A stretch of DNA of 64,000 nt, taken from assembly GCA_026120185.1 (NCBI GenBank), contig JANUWF010001614.1:2467501-2531500 (forward strand). The letters run 5' to 3'. The stretch comes from Voacanga thouarsii. Lineage: Eukaryota > Streptophyta > Magnoliopsida > Gentianales > Apocynaceae. The notes beneath the pieces are model-generated. The model was not told the origin of the DNA and ran no database searches. It was given only the letters and a program-made list of their open reading frames with translations. Each line of letters begins with the position of its first letter. Within the stretch, counting starts at the first letter, position 1. Shown here in pieces: positions 33,736 to 45,495 of the stretch. The translations under genes were made by a program, and so were the position numbers.

Positions 33736-34682
33736 TGATGTGTCCGGACTTGGGTATAAAAATCATACAATAACTAAGCACATTTCCAATCAAGTTTAAA
33801 TTAAAATGTTCAACCCAAATCACACATATGAGTAAGCGTACTCATCATTAACCGAGCATAGGGTTCAAATGAGTGTCGATCCTCAAGAAACAAGTAGACA
33901 TTACATAACTTTCTTTCATTGTTTAAACGACTCGATAAAGTAAAAAAGAAACAAAATAAAACAAAGGAAAATAAAAATAAAAATATATACATGTCAAAGA
34001 TGGAGAAGTATGTAACACAAACCATTGTTTAGACAAACATGATCTCAAAGGACCTAACCATTATCATAACTAATTCTTCTCTTGGCACCATGAAGGATAA
34101 AGGTAAATTAGCATCACTTCGTCTATCTCAACTATTTACTATCTTCTAGATAAATTAGCATCACTTGGTCTGTCTCAACTAATTCATCCAAAAGATGCAT
34201 TAAAAACAATTCTTGATTAAATTTCCTTGGTCTGGCAAATTTAAAGCATGAAATTAATCAATGAATCATTGTCTGGCAAACATCAATTAACCTTTAATTA
34301 CTTAATCCTCAGCAATTAACTTCTTTGGTCTAGCAAGTTAACAACCAATAATTATGAAATCAATCAATTGCAACTACTATCAACCTCTTTGGTCTAGCAA
34401 GTTAATGAAAAGAAACAACTAATTAATCTCGTAATACGCCTAAGTAATTAAATACCAAGAAGAACAATCAATTAATTAAAAGATCAAACTACTCTGAGAA
34501 TCATGATTATCTAAAACAATGTCAAATTACTATGAAACAATTAACATATCATTGTTCAAGAAAAAGAAAACAAAGTAAAAGAATGCATTCATAGACAAGC
34601 TTCCTTCTTTTTCCTTTGAAGACCATCTTGTACAATCCTTCTTGAATCAATGAATTCCCCCTTTTCCCCTTATGTTTTTCAT

Positions 34683-34691
34683 CTATTTATA
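34683..34691 (-). promoter_or_regulatory. TATA box of F LTR
   Basis: CTATTTATA on the plus strand is TATAAATAG on the coding strand. It is conserved in the other LTR at 50559-50567. Confidence 0.6.
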
Positions 34692-34815
34692 GGCTTAGGA
34701 AGTGCCTAAACTGGTAGGTACAGTGTTCTTAGCCGAGTAGAAGTTGGAAGATACTAAAACTCTGTAGATTACCAAAAACCACATAGAAAATCAAAGCACC
34801 GCCTTAACTTCAGGG

Positions 34816-35085
34816 CATAGCCGGCACCGCTTTGGCTCTTGGAGCCGGTGTCGCCTTGGCTCTCGGAGTCGGTTGTGTTCTACTTCTCTCATTGTTTGCT
34901 GATTTTCTCTAAATTTCACATAATGAAGACCAAAATGCAGCCGGCGCCGCTTTGACTCTTGGAGCTGGCGCCGGTTCCACTATGTTTCTTTCTGTTTTGC
35001 TAATTTTTCCATCGTTTCAAAGTTCGTGTAAATAGTACATGGCTGGCGCTGGTTCTAAGGCCCTAGTCGGCGCTGCCTCTCCTCT
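34816..35085. repeat. Three GC-rich palindromic modules in F 3' LTR
   Basis: The modules start near 34816, 34938 and 35041. Example: CAGCCGGCGCCGC, TTTGACTCTTGGA, GCTGGCGCCGGTTCC, then ACTATGTTTC. The third is followed by CTCTGTTTTGTGACG, close to CTCTGTTTGCGAC of element C. They lie in U3, about 125 bp upstream of the TATA box. Confidence 0.8.
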
Positions 35086-35256
35086 GTTTTGTGACGTTTT
35101 TGTTTCATTTTACCCTAAAAATCTGAAATAATGAACAAAATACCTTTCCAAGGGTAAAATCTCAAATATGAAGGAATATAACTAGTTATTGAACCAAATG
35201 TATCACAAAAGAACCTCAAATAACTAGGAAAAATATAACTAATTTAGCCCCTATCA

Positions 35257-35275
35257 TATTTCCCCACACTTAGCT
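35257..35275 (-). promoter_or_regulatory. Polypurine tract of element F
   Basis: On the reverse strand AAGTGTGGGGAAATA runs directly into the LTR start TGATAGGGG. Upstream is TGAGGACAAGCAAAGAGC, a sequence known next to polypurine tracts of Tat/Athila-type elements. Confidence 0.8.
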
Positions 35276-37597
35276 CTTTGCTTGTCCTCAAGCAAAGTAT
35301 CAAGAACAAGTAGGAAAAGACAAGGTTTCTTTAATCACTTAATCAATTTCAAAATAATATCTTCAACGCTTTCTTCATTCAAGAACATAGAACACATGCT
35401 ACTATATTTTTCACAACCAATGCAAGACTTATGTTAGTGATAAATGACTTAGTAGAACCATCTCAATACTTCATAATATCCTCAAACCATTGGAAAGAAT
35501 TTAGTTCAAAAAAAGAATATGCATTCCATAGGCTTACTTTTCTTACACTCTCTCCACTAATTCGAAGCATATCATGATTCTACAAAGATCAAGTAGGACT
35601 TTTAAGCATGTAATGTAAGGGTAAAGGCTTGTAATGTAGCTTATCAAACCAAGGATATAGGAGATTCAAAAATCAAAGAAAAACTGAGAGTTAGCAAGAA
35701 AAGGATAAACAAAATGAATCAATAATTTCCAACTCTTCTTGCTCTCCTATTCCAAAAATCAATCAAACTATAATCTTATTTAGCAATTCTTATGCACTTC
35801 AAGTAAATCCTGCACTTTTTTCTCTTTTTTCTCAACTCTTCTTTATTTCTTTCACAAGATCACTCGAATTTTCCAGCAATGGTGTCAAGTATTTTAATAT
35901 GAACTTAACTTTTACAACTCAATCACCATTCTTTTTGTGATCTTTTCTTTCTTCTTCTTTCTTTTAATAAAATTTTTTTCTCTTTTTTTTTCAACAAAAA
36001 TTATTTTTCTTCTTCTTGCATTGTTGCTATTTTTTTCACAGTTTCTTTCTTTCAATTTGTCTTTTCTTTCTAGCAGCTTTTTGTTTTCTTCTTCTTTTTC
36101 TCCTCTCCTTTTCTATTCTCTTTCTTCTCTCTCTTTTTCGACTTTTTTCTTTCATTCTTACTACTACTTTTCTTGTCCCAACTCAGCTCATTATTGATTC
36201 ATGACTGAAAGTAACAAGTCATGATCTTTATCCCAACATTTTTTCTCAACATTCTCATACATATACTTTCACCCATCAAGAGCATAAAGATTTGGAAAAT
36301 TATTCAAACTCTCAGCACAAGCAATGGACAAACTATTGTGACGGGTTTTAATGAAAGAAATTAACAATTTAGGCTCAAATCGGCACTAAGAACGTTATGA
36401 AAATAGGTAGGCTTGAAAAGCTCAAACTATCCAAAAAAGGCCTATTACCGTCATCCCTAAGTTAAATCATGATTGTCTTTCTTATTTCGCCTCGAGAGTC
36501 AAGTAAGTTCTAGAATGCTCCATGAATTTTAGTAGAAAAACAGGTTTAAGAATAATGCAAAGCATTAGATCAAGAACTACTTCGTCCAAGTGCGTGCAAA
36601 AAGTCATGCATAAGCCATAAATGATCTAGAACATATGCTCTATAATCTATCATAAAGACATGCATTAAAAATATATATTGAAAGCTCAATGAAAATAAAT
36701 TTTTTTTTTGAAAAATCTGCTCAAAAGGTTCATATAAGAATGTCAAGATAAATAAAGCATAGAAGAATTCCCATTCTAACCACTCTCCCACACTTAAACT
36801 GGACATTGTCCTCAATGGCCAAACAAATAGAGCAAGGAGCTATTGCCAAGGGACCAAAAATAAAAGGGGAAAAGAGAAGAAAGAAAATACTCCCATACTT
36901 GGTGCTCAAAATAGAATTATTTCTCAATTTCAAAATATTTCAAAGTAGCTCAATGCTAAGAAAACACCAAGATAATTGATAAAAACTTAGACAAAGTATA
37001 TCACCTAACCACTCCCCCACACTTAAATTGGACCATGTCCTCATTCGCAAAAAGTAAACACAAGAAAGAATCTCCAAAGGGACTAAAAATAATAAGGGGT
37101 TAGAAAGTTTAAGTAATACTTTCCAAGTGCAAAAATGCTCCAATAGATATCCAAACTTGAGGTAAAGAGAATGGCTTGTCCAAGAGGACTTTATGCCTAT
37201 AAAACAAAACACAAATAAAAGCACAAGGAAAATAATAATACAATAAAAATAGACCTAAATAAAAGAAAACAGGCTAAAGAAAAAGACTAAAATTTAAAAA
37301 ATTAAAACTAAAACAAAAACTCTCTACACCCATCATGCTTCCTCATCAAACATTTTGAAAAGAAATTAAAGCTCAAAGTAGAAGAGAGGCATAATGCATG
37401 TAGAATGAAGAATGGAGGATTTTGAAAAATGGAAGGTTCATGAAAATAATTTTGTTTTTTCAATAAAGCAAAACACATAAACCTCTTTCTCTAACATTTC
37501 TTTAGATATACAAATATTGTTGTCAACATATAAGTGCACCTGGTTTCTAAAGAATGCATTAAGCTTGAAATCACCGATTGACCCTTCAAAAGAATTT
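35276..37597 (-). other. 3' non-coding region of element F, with pyrimidine tract and duplicated tract motifs
   Basis: There is no coding domain. The plus strand is strongly pyrimidine-rich at 35937-36170; the long hydrophobic frames there are composition artefacts. Two further copies of the polypurine-adjacent motif (plus strand CTCYCCCACACTTAAAYTGG + ACATTGTCCTCA) occur at 36779-36815 and 37009-37045, 230 bp apart, in a partly duplicated segment. Confidence 0.6.
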
Positions 37598-37983
37598 TTA
37601 CAATTTAAAATATCCCTTTAAACTTAGTGTTTGAATTCTTAAAGATGGGATTGGGAAATCCTTACTTTTCAACGCTTCTACAAATACAAAGTTATCTCCC
37701 TGAGATTGGGGAGAAGGGTAGAATTTGTCAACATCCTCAAAAGGTTTCTTAGAATAAATGATAAATCCAACTTCTTGAGGTATGTTGAACTCCATACATC
37801 ATCATTAGGACCATTGTTCTCCAAGAAGTGCGAAGAGCCTAAGAAATCATGTGACAAAGAAATATTAGAATTATGAGCACATAGAGTAGAATAGAATACC
37901 TCTCTTGTCACATCATGCAATTGTTCCTCATAGCCGCTCTTTTTGTTCCATGGTCGATTGTACGGGCTAGCATGGACTTATGA
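37598..37983 (-). pseudogene. Element F, unrecognised coding remnant
   Basis: Two overlapping reverse frames (37598-37795 and 37678-37920) together cover about 320 bp. Motifs include SLSHDFLGSSHFLENNG and YPSPQSQGDNFVFVE. I do not recognise the protein. It lies upstream of the non-coding 3' region, where Athila-type elements carry the end of pol or an extra ORF, so a frameshifted remnant is plausible. Confidence 0.35.
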
Positions 37984-40900
37984 TGTAATACCCCACCCAA
38001 AACCACCTTTAACCTACGGGGAAAAAGTCATGCATTGCATAGCATCTCGCATTTCATGTGATATCTTCAAATTATTTTTGCATGGGTGCATATGACTTTC
38101 AAGGTGGGGCTTGCATAAAATTATTTAAAAGTGTTGTTGCATTATTTGAGAGTTGCTTTAAGTGAAGTTTAGTAGAGGAGATGGATGGATGAGAATTAGG
38201 GTGGAAAGAATTTCCTAGAGAAATATTATCATCGGAGTTGATTTGGAATAGCGGTTAGATTTGGTGATTTTCCTTGGTGACCCAAGTTCGAATCTTACCT
38301 CTTGCGAATCTTAGTTTTCCTTTTTAATTCTTTTCTCTAGATTTCTTCATGCTTTGGCCGAAAAGCCCTAGCCATCCTAGTGAATTTCAGCGCCATCATC
38401 TAAGAAGATAAGTCTCCATATTTATCTCCTAAATTCAAGGATTTTTTATGAGGATAAAGTTTAATTTTATTTCCAGCTTTTATTCTTTGATTTTCGAAAA
38501 TCCTAGCTAGAATAATTAGATTCCAGCTTGGTTTTAATGTATCAGTTTTTGTAATTGATAGTTGGAACTAAAGTGCTATTTTTTTTTAGTTAGATACCTT
38601 GTTGATTGTGAACATAGAACCCTAGCTAAAAATCTGGAAAATTTTCCAGCTTAGTGCTGCCACTTTGAAGGTGTTTTAGCTCAAAACAAACTCTTCCAAT
38701 ACTAGGAAAATCTTATCCTAAATCCTTTAGCAAATCAGATTTTATTTCAATCCTAAATCAACTAGGTTTTACTCTCTCTTCTTCCTGTAGAATTTTGGCA
38801 GCCTTGTGCATGCACAAGCTGCACGAAATTCTTGCACTCCTAAGTGCAATCAAACTCTTCAAACCCTAGCTCAAATCACGTAGAATATCCCTCACCAAAT
38901 CAGATTATTGTAGCGACACAAAATTAGATTTTATCCACAAAAAATTCCAGAATTTCAGCCAGCTTTGTACAAGAATTTCGGCCAGCTTTGCTTAATGCAA
39001 TGCACGAAAATTCTGCACTCCAAAATATACCAAAACTCCTTATTGATTAAGCCAAACCACAACACCTGAAACTCTTATTTTTCCCTCTGATTTGTGGGCA
39101 GAATAGAAGCCGAAAAAAGTCTAGAAATTATGCCTTTTGCTCACAGATTTCGTGCAGAATTTCTAGTTACCAAAGCTGTGCAAACTCTCCCTTGATTAGC
39201 CAAAAAGACTTGAACACACACAGCCCTTTTCTTGAGCAATATTTCGGCCAGCATAGGAGAACAATTCTAGATTATTTTCCCCTCCTAAACCTTCCCAATT
39301 TCAGCAGCAAAAAGGGGTACAACAAGCTGCAATTCTCGCCCTTGCTGTCCAAGAAACCTAAAGCCATTAGGAGTCCTTCTTATCACCACCATCTAATCCT
39401 AAATCAAACTTCTCTAACCCTAAATCACAGTAGCCGACCACTCCCTCCTACCTACACAAAAATTCCAGCATGAACTCTTCCACAATTTTCAAAAATCCCA
39501 AGAACAATTCCTAGCAAAAAAAACCAATCACACCCTAAGGTAAGCAAAAATCATCTCAACCTCTTGAATCATTTCTTTCGTCAATTCTTCTTTTTTCCTT
39601 CCCTTGAATCACGCCACCTAAAGGTTGATTTCATCCTCTTTAGCTACCTTCGGATAAAAGGAAGAAAAGAAGGTAGCTTTTCTCTTCTTCTCAAACGAAG
39701 TCAGGACGATTACCATAGGAGTATCAAGATCTTGATAACCCGGTTGTTTCAAGGCAAGGGAATTCTTACCCTTGATGTCGAAGTTAAGGTCTAATAAGAT
39801 TGATGAGGTCTATGGAAGTAGGATAGCATGATATATGTGCTTAGTGGGGATAGATGAATATTTTGAGTCGAGTACTTAATTAAGCATATTCGATGGATAG
39901 TAATGCCATGTTTTATTGTGATAATGACGGATGTGATTTGTGATGGTCAAATCAAGACCTTTTTGATATATTAATCATGTCTTTAATGGATGTAGGGTCA
40001 TAGTGCATGAACTTTGAGAAGTAGATAATTTATTTGGAGGTAGATAATGCATTGTGAATTGTTATGGGAATAAATCAGTTTAATGCATGTTTGAATCGAT
40101 TGAGGCCCTGATCATGATAATATGTGATTCTAGATCAGGAGGGTATTTGAAGGAAGTAAGCTGTGATTTTATCTTGTTTATCTGAGGCATATCAAGTAAG
40201 TCCATGCATAAACTCTTTTGTTAAATGTTGTGATGGCACAAGTCTATGTAGTAAAGCTTTGTGAAGCTATTGTTAAATTATGTTTGCTTGGGTTGTAAAC
40301 ATGGATATTTACTCTTTTACCGGTTTTGTCAAACTAACGATTTTATCAAGAACACTATTCTTTCTACTAAATTTTTAGAAAACTCTTCTAAAGAAAACCA
40401 CATTTTACAAAGCCATGATATATAAATATTTTGAATCAAGAATTGACGGATATGTTCGTTGAGTACTTAATAAGGGTAGGCTAACAATACTAATCTTGGA
40501 GGGCTTGAGTAAGTCTTCTGGCAGGAGGCCACCTCCAGAAGATAAGCTCGGCTTGAAAAGGCGACAGTGTTGGTTAGTCAGCCGGTCCGAGCTAGAATTT
40601 GTACCTAGTAAGGTATTATTTATTTTCTTGGCATAGACACTCAGATGGTTTTGTTGGGTGTAGAGAAGGAGGAGTATCTCACCCGGTGGGCCGTACACTC
40701 ACCTTGATCAGAACGCCCAACGTGTGGTAATCTAGTCTAGGCAAGGTGCACAAAGTGTGGTGCCTTGTCCTTATAGAGCCCAACTTGTGGTGACATGACT
40801 ATTTATTCGAGTGGATGATTTATTTTGTATAAAGTGTGATAATGAGAAAAACCCACTCATTGCAAAGAGAAAATTATTTATGACTTGCTGAATATTTCTG

Positions 40901-41281
40901 CAAATATTTTTTACTATGCATACACAAACTGTTCAAAGTACCATGTGCACACATAGGACTTACTGAGATTTAATCTCATGCTGTAATATATCATGTTTTC
41001 AGGAGATAGATTATGCTGAGTGAGTGGGGCATGTGATAGTTGAAGCTTTTGTTATTTCTTTCCATTGTGTTCTAGGAGACAATTGTTGGTTTAAGTCAGA
41101 AATTTGTTTTGTTTAGTTTTGCTCGTGTTTGAGCCGATGTAATAGGAATTTTTCGTTATTTATCTAAGTTTGATTTCTTTGGTTGTCTTTACATTTTTAT
41201 ACCCCGTTTTAAAGACCTCTTGTCCTTCGGGATAGGGCGACATCCCCGCCCTTCTTGGGAACGTAGTAGTGGGGTGTTACA
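37984..41281 (+). mobile_element. Solo LTR G2 (Tekay/Del-like), nested in F
   Basis: It starts TGTAATACCCCACCC and ends GTGGGGTGTTACA, 3,298 bp. The flanks are TATGA (37979-37983) and CATGA (41282-41286), a TSD with one mismatch. It has no primer-binding site or coding sequence. The right third shares with other family members the GAGTACTTAATAAGGGTAGG / GGAGGCCACCTCC block (40455-40560), the GGACTTACTGAGATTTAATC block (40955) and the CTTGTCCTTCGGGA block (41219). The frames inside it (39192-39473, 39564-39794, 40405-40698) are not genes. Confidence 0.87.
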
Positions 41282-41525
41282 CATGAGTCTTGATAAGACT
41301 CCACTTCATCATAGAGGACAAGGACCGATGACTAGAGCGAGGACCAAGAAGCTTCAAGATGATTTTCAATTGATCATCAAACAATGCTTGAGGATGAAGG
41401 AGGATTGGAGGGTTGAGGAAGCAAGCCAAGAGTTCGTGTTGATGGCCATCCGTGAAGTACCCCAACAAGAACTTAAGCCATCAGCAAAAGGGGATGGAAT
41501 TTAACAAGGGAGGCTTCCAAAGAAA

Positions 41526-41640
41526 AACCGACGCTGGCTCCATGCAGCCAAACCGGCACTGGCTCCATTCTGTCCAAAACCAACACTCAAGCAAATGAGA
41601 ACCGACCGAAGACAGAACTAAACCAGCGTCGACTTTCCCT
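41526..41640 (+). repeat. GC-rich palindromic modules in M 5' LTR
   Basis: CCGACGCTGGCTCC, ATGCAGCCAA, ACCGGCACTGGCTCC, ATTCTGTCC; then about 92 bp on, AACCAGCGTCGAC. These are decayed relatives (C to T and G to A changes) of the better copies in the 3' LTR. They lie about 134 bp upstream of the TATA box. Confidence 0.75.
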
Positions 41641-41773
41641 TGGGTTATCGCCGATTGCTCCGCGTTTTATTGCTGTTCTTCGCCTTTCTTCACCTTTAAG
41701 TGTTTGTAAAGACTTATTTTGACCCTAAAACTGTAATTAAACCTCAGGGATTACTTAGTTAGGGTTAGGATAG

Positions 41774-41782
41774 TATAAATAG
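41774..41782 (+). promoter_or_regulatory. TATA box of M 5' LTR
   Basis: TATAAATAG, a consensus plant TATA box, is conserved in the 3' LTR at 48552-48560. Transcription would start about 30 bp downstream and define R. Confidence 0.65.
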
Positions 41783-42275
41783 CACATTTATTGGTTTGAC
41801 AAGACAAGACATTTCATTTTATTTCAAATTGAGAGAGAATCTTGAGAGGCCCTAGCCTCCTTGTTCATCTTGTTCAAGACCAAGCTTAAGGGTTAGTCCT
41901 CCTTTTGTAAGAGTCTCTAAATCTTTTGGATAATCCAATGTTGTTTTCTTTGAATAGGTCTTAGTTGCTTTGTTCTTCTAGGGTTCGTTTGAAATTCAAT
42001 ATTTGGTTGCCTATTTTCTCTATTCTATTTGTTCTTGCTTGCCTTTGTTGCTTCAAGGATATTAGGGTGAGAATATAATAGAACTTTCTACTCATCTTGA
42101 GGGTCTTTGGGGCTTTATTCTTCAAGGGTTTGAAAGAGTGTAGTTAGTTAGGTGACTTTCTCCTTTGTCACAAGAAGAAATCTTTATTTTGGGTTCCACT
42201 TACTTGACTGAACACACAGCCACCAAAAAACCCACAACACCAAGAAAAGCCACACAAGAGTCGTATCAAAGAGTT

Positions 42276-42287
42276 TGGTATCAGAAC
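42276..42287 (+). promoter_or_regulatory. Primer-binding site of element M
   Basis: TGGTATCAGAAC lies seven bases after the LTR end, with one mismatch to the initiator-methionine tRNA complement. Confidence 0.82.
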
Positions 42288-43181
42288 ATGGAAAAGCTTG
42301 ATTCCTATCAAAGCTTGAAAATAGGAAAAAGGAGCCCTACAAAGTGAAGAAAAGAGAAAAACAGAAAATCCCGTAACTCAGAAAATTGATCCAAAAAGGT
42401 CTTGAAGTTTTTGTTGTATCTTGATTTTTTGTTGGAAAATTGCTCATTGATGTTATTATAATCCTTGGGAACAAATTTGTCTTGTGATTGTGTTGAGATT
42501 TGGCTTGAATATGGGTGAAAATTCTGGTTGCTCTTGAGTGATGAGGTTACAGCCAAGGTGTTTGATAAATGTTCCATGAGAGTGTTTTTGGCTATAGTTG
42601 GGAACTTTGACTCTTGATTTTTATTCCTTGGGATTTTGTGGCTTAGTATATCATTAAATTATTGAATTCCATGTCCATTGAACTCAAATTTTCTATTGCA
42701 CCTTTGTAATCATCTTGTTCTTCATCATCCTAGTTCTAGTTGTTCTTGTTTTCTTTGTTCTTCATAATTCTTGTTTATTTCTTGATTAGAAGTGTTCTTT
42801 TGCATCTAGTTCTTGCTCTTGGGTTGATTGAGTCCATTTTTCTTGAAATTCTTGGTTTAAAACTTGATTGCTTGGAGGTGCCCAACAAGTGTTTGTTGAA
42901 ATTTCCCTAAGACCCATTATTTGGAAATTCCTTTTGATTTGTGTGATTCACTTAGCTGGATTAAATCTTCAGCTATTGGAGAGAATTAGGATTGAACAAG
43001 AAGGCTTAAGTGTTAAGAAAAAGGCAAAAGGGAGAGCCTATTATCAAAAGAGCCTAAGAGAGTAAACACGAGGGTAGAGTGATCAACCTTGAGAGCCAAC
43101 ATGCAAGGAAGTGCAGTGAGGATCAATTTTTCTTTTTAATCTCTTGTTTTGAAGGTATAGACAAGTAAATACTCTACTACC
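42288..43181 (+). other. Leader of element M
   Basis: This is 0.9 kb without coding similarity between the primer-binding site and the gag ATG. It is rich in TTCTTGTT-type pyrimidine segments. Confidence 0.6.
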
Positions 43182-44487
43182 ATGGCCCATGAACAAGAGA
43201 TCTCTAGGCCTAATGCAAGTGGACCTAGTAGACCGCAAGAAGAACCCATTGATGCTAGGGGATTGCGTGAGGACTTGTAAGCCATGATGAGGACTATGCA
43301 AAGCGAATTTCAAAATCTGACAAGGGAGTTGATAAACCATCTTGGCTAATCTTCTACCGTTGCACAAAAGAGGGGCCAAGAATGATTTGAAGCACCTAGC
43401 CCTAGAATGAGGGATGGTGATGCCCACACTCCTCCCTTACATGCCTAACAAGGGGAAGAATAGGACGAACATTCAATTGGGGGATTCCAACAAGCTTCTA
43501 TAAGAGGGAGAGTTCATGGAATGAGAGGAGGATGAGGTAGAGGACAAAGAAGGAATGGGGGGAATAATCTAAGGGGGCTAGAAAGAAAATTTGAAGGAGT
43601 CGATGAGTGGTATGAAGGAGAACATGTTGAGGCCTTTGGGGAACAACCTAGAGGATGGGGTAATAGAGGAGGAAGGAGAGAACGAAATGATGTGGAAAGG
43701 GAGTTGAGCCATATTAAATTGAAAGTGCCCATATTCTATGGCAAGAGTGACCCCGAAGCGTACATTTAGTGGGAAAGCAAGATGGGGATATTCCTAGAAA
43801 GCCATACTTATAGTGAGAGGTCAAAAGTAAGGTTGGCTATTTTGGGTTTCTCGGAGTATGCTTTGATATGGTAGGAGCAAGTTAGTGCTCAAGAGGCAAA
43901 TGGGAGTGGAAACCGTGGTGAGTTGGAATTTATTGAAAGATATGATGAGAGCAAGGTTTATACCCCACCATTACTATAATGATCTCTACCAAAGGCTCCA
44001 ATCACTCAAGCAAGGGAACAAAAGTGTGGAAGATTATCATAAGGAGATGGAAGTCATGTTGATGAGAGCTCAAATCCATGAAGATCCTAGAGTAACAAGA
44101 GCAAGGTTTTTGGAAGGATTAAATAGAGAGATTGCCAATTTAGTGGAGTTGCACCCCTATGATCGATTGGAGGATATGGTACATGCCGCCATAAAGATTG
44201 AAAGGAAAATAAAGAGAATGGCATTTACTAGATCAACACTTCCAAACCCCAACACAACTAGCAAGGTGCCAACTAAGAAGGATGAAGCCCCCGAGCCATT
44301 TCAAAGGGATTTCAACAAACCTAGGGAAGCTTGGAAACCTAGGGAAGAATAGAAGCTTAGGGAGGATTGGAAACCTAGGGAATGATAGAACAAGGATAAG
44401 GGGAAAGCCATGGAGAGGCCACAAAGGAATAGAGATATCAAATACTTTAAGTGCCTTGGATATGGACACACTTCCTATAAGTGTCCA
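43182..44487 (+). pseudogene. Element M gag (stops and one frameshift)
   Basis: The start is taken at MAHEQEISRPNASGPSRP (43182). The first part is Arg/Gly-rich and broken by several stops (for example at about 43278 and 43347). It runs to KLKVPIFYGKSDPEAYI, the standard start of the gypsy Gag capsid fold. A frameshift near 43880 moves it into 43885-44352 (YYNDLYQRLQSLKQGNKSVEDYHKEMEVMLMRA and RFLEGLNREIANLVEL, the retrotrans_gag domain). The zinc knuckle (about 44428-44487) reads YFKCLGYGHTSYKC, with its first Cys replaced by Tyr. Confidence 0.88.
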
Positions 44488-45495
44488 AGCAAGAGAGCAA
44501 TGTATACTAATCCCTATGGTGAGGTCTCTACCAACAAAGAGGAAGAGGGAGAAAGATACTAAGAAGACCAAGAGGGAAATGAAGATGAGGAGAGTGATGA
44601 AGGGGAAGTTGTTGGACAAGAATACTCTTTGGTGGGAGTCACTAGAAGGTCTTTGAGTTCACAAGCCATTGAGGATCAAGACCACCAACAAAGAGAGAAC
44701 ATTTTCTACACTAGGTGTCTAGTTAACAATACCCCTTGTAGTGTCATTGTAGATAGTGGGAGCTGCACTAACGTGATTAGTGCAGATTTGGTTGAATAAT
44801 TGGACATGAGTTGGATTAGACATCCCAAGCCCTACAAAATACAATGGTTGAATGATAGTGGGGAAATAAGAGTAAACAAGCAAGTATTGGTGTCTTTTGA
44901 AATGGAAAAGTATAAGGATGAAGTGCTTTGTGATGTAGTACCCATGCAAGCGGGTCACTTACTACTAAGAAGGCCTTGGCAATATAATAGGCATGTAAAA
45001 CATGATGGGAGGAAGAATACTTATTCCCTACTCAAAGAGGGAACTAAGTTCACCCTTACCCCCATGGCCCCTAGTGAGGTGAGTAAAGACCAAAAAATCA
45101 TGAAGGAAAAAGAGAAGAAGAAGGGAGCACAAGAAGTTAAGCAAAAGCAAGAAATTGAGAGGAGAGAAAAAGAGAGGCAAGAAAAAGAATTGAGAGAGAG
45201 AATGAACAAACAAATGCCATTGACAATTAAGGATAGGAGTGAGTAAGAACAAGGGAGGGGAGGTAAAAAGAGAGTAAATTTCTTTGCAAAAGAGAGTGAG
45301 GTCATAGAGGCTAGAGAAGTTAGGGAACCGGTTATTCTTCTTTTATGCAAAGGTTCTTATATTTCTACTAACGATTCCACATTGTCTTTGCCTCATGAAA
45401 TTGCAGCTATCCTTCAAGAGTTTGAAGATGTTTTCCCAAATGAAGTGCCTGGAGGACTACCACCATTGAGAGGAATTGAGCATTAAATCTACTTT
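44488..45495 (+). pseudogene. Element M protease and protease-RT linker
   Basis: The aspartic protease site is VIVDSGSCTNVIS (D-S-G at 44752-44760). After a stop at about 44797 the frame 44800-45246 carries the rest of the protease (QWLNDSGEIRVNKQVLVSF, DVVPMQAGHLLLRRPWQY). A highly charged Lys/Glu/Arg linker follows, then VFPNEVPGGLPPLRGIEH, the entry to RT. Stops at about 45244 and 45484 break it. Confidence 0.88.

Larger units (their letters stand above)
33736..35256 (-). repeat. 3' LTR of element F
   Basis: 1,521 bp, matching 49617-51114 along its length. On the reverse strand it starts TGATAGGGGCTAAATTAG and ends CACATCA. A TATAAATAG box (reverse strand) is at 34683-34691. Three GC-rich modules lie upstream of it in transcription order, at 34816-35085. 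A repeated TTTCCTTGGTCTGGCAAATT / CTTTGGTCTAGCAAGTTAA motif occurs several times at 34140-34420. Confidence 0.9.
41291..42268 (+). repeat. 5' LTR of element M
   Basis: It starts TGATAAGACTCC and ends GTCGTATCA. It includes the coding tail GPMTRARTKKLQ, two GC-rich modules (41526-41640) and a TATAAATAG box at 41774-41782. The frames at 41220-41504 and 42165-42347 overlap it. Confidence 0.93.

Noticed and set aside
33736..35256. Two independent solo LTRs at 33736 and 49617
   Set aside because: GTTAT occurs before the left copy and after the right copy, and the flanks rejoin into one C-family LTR. They are the two ends of a single element.
35937..36204. Small hydrophobic membrane proteins (overlapping plus-strand frames)
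   Set aside because: They come from a T/C-rich tract in the non-coding 3' region of element F. Phe/Leu/Ser runs in overlapping frames reflect composition.
41220..41504. A separate gene with GPMTRARTKK
   Set aside because: It crosses the border between solo LTR G2 and the M 5' LTR. The motif is the integrase tail that overlaps the LTR, repeated in the 3' LTR.
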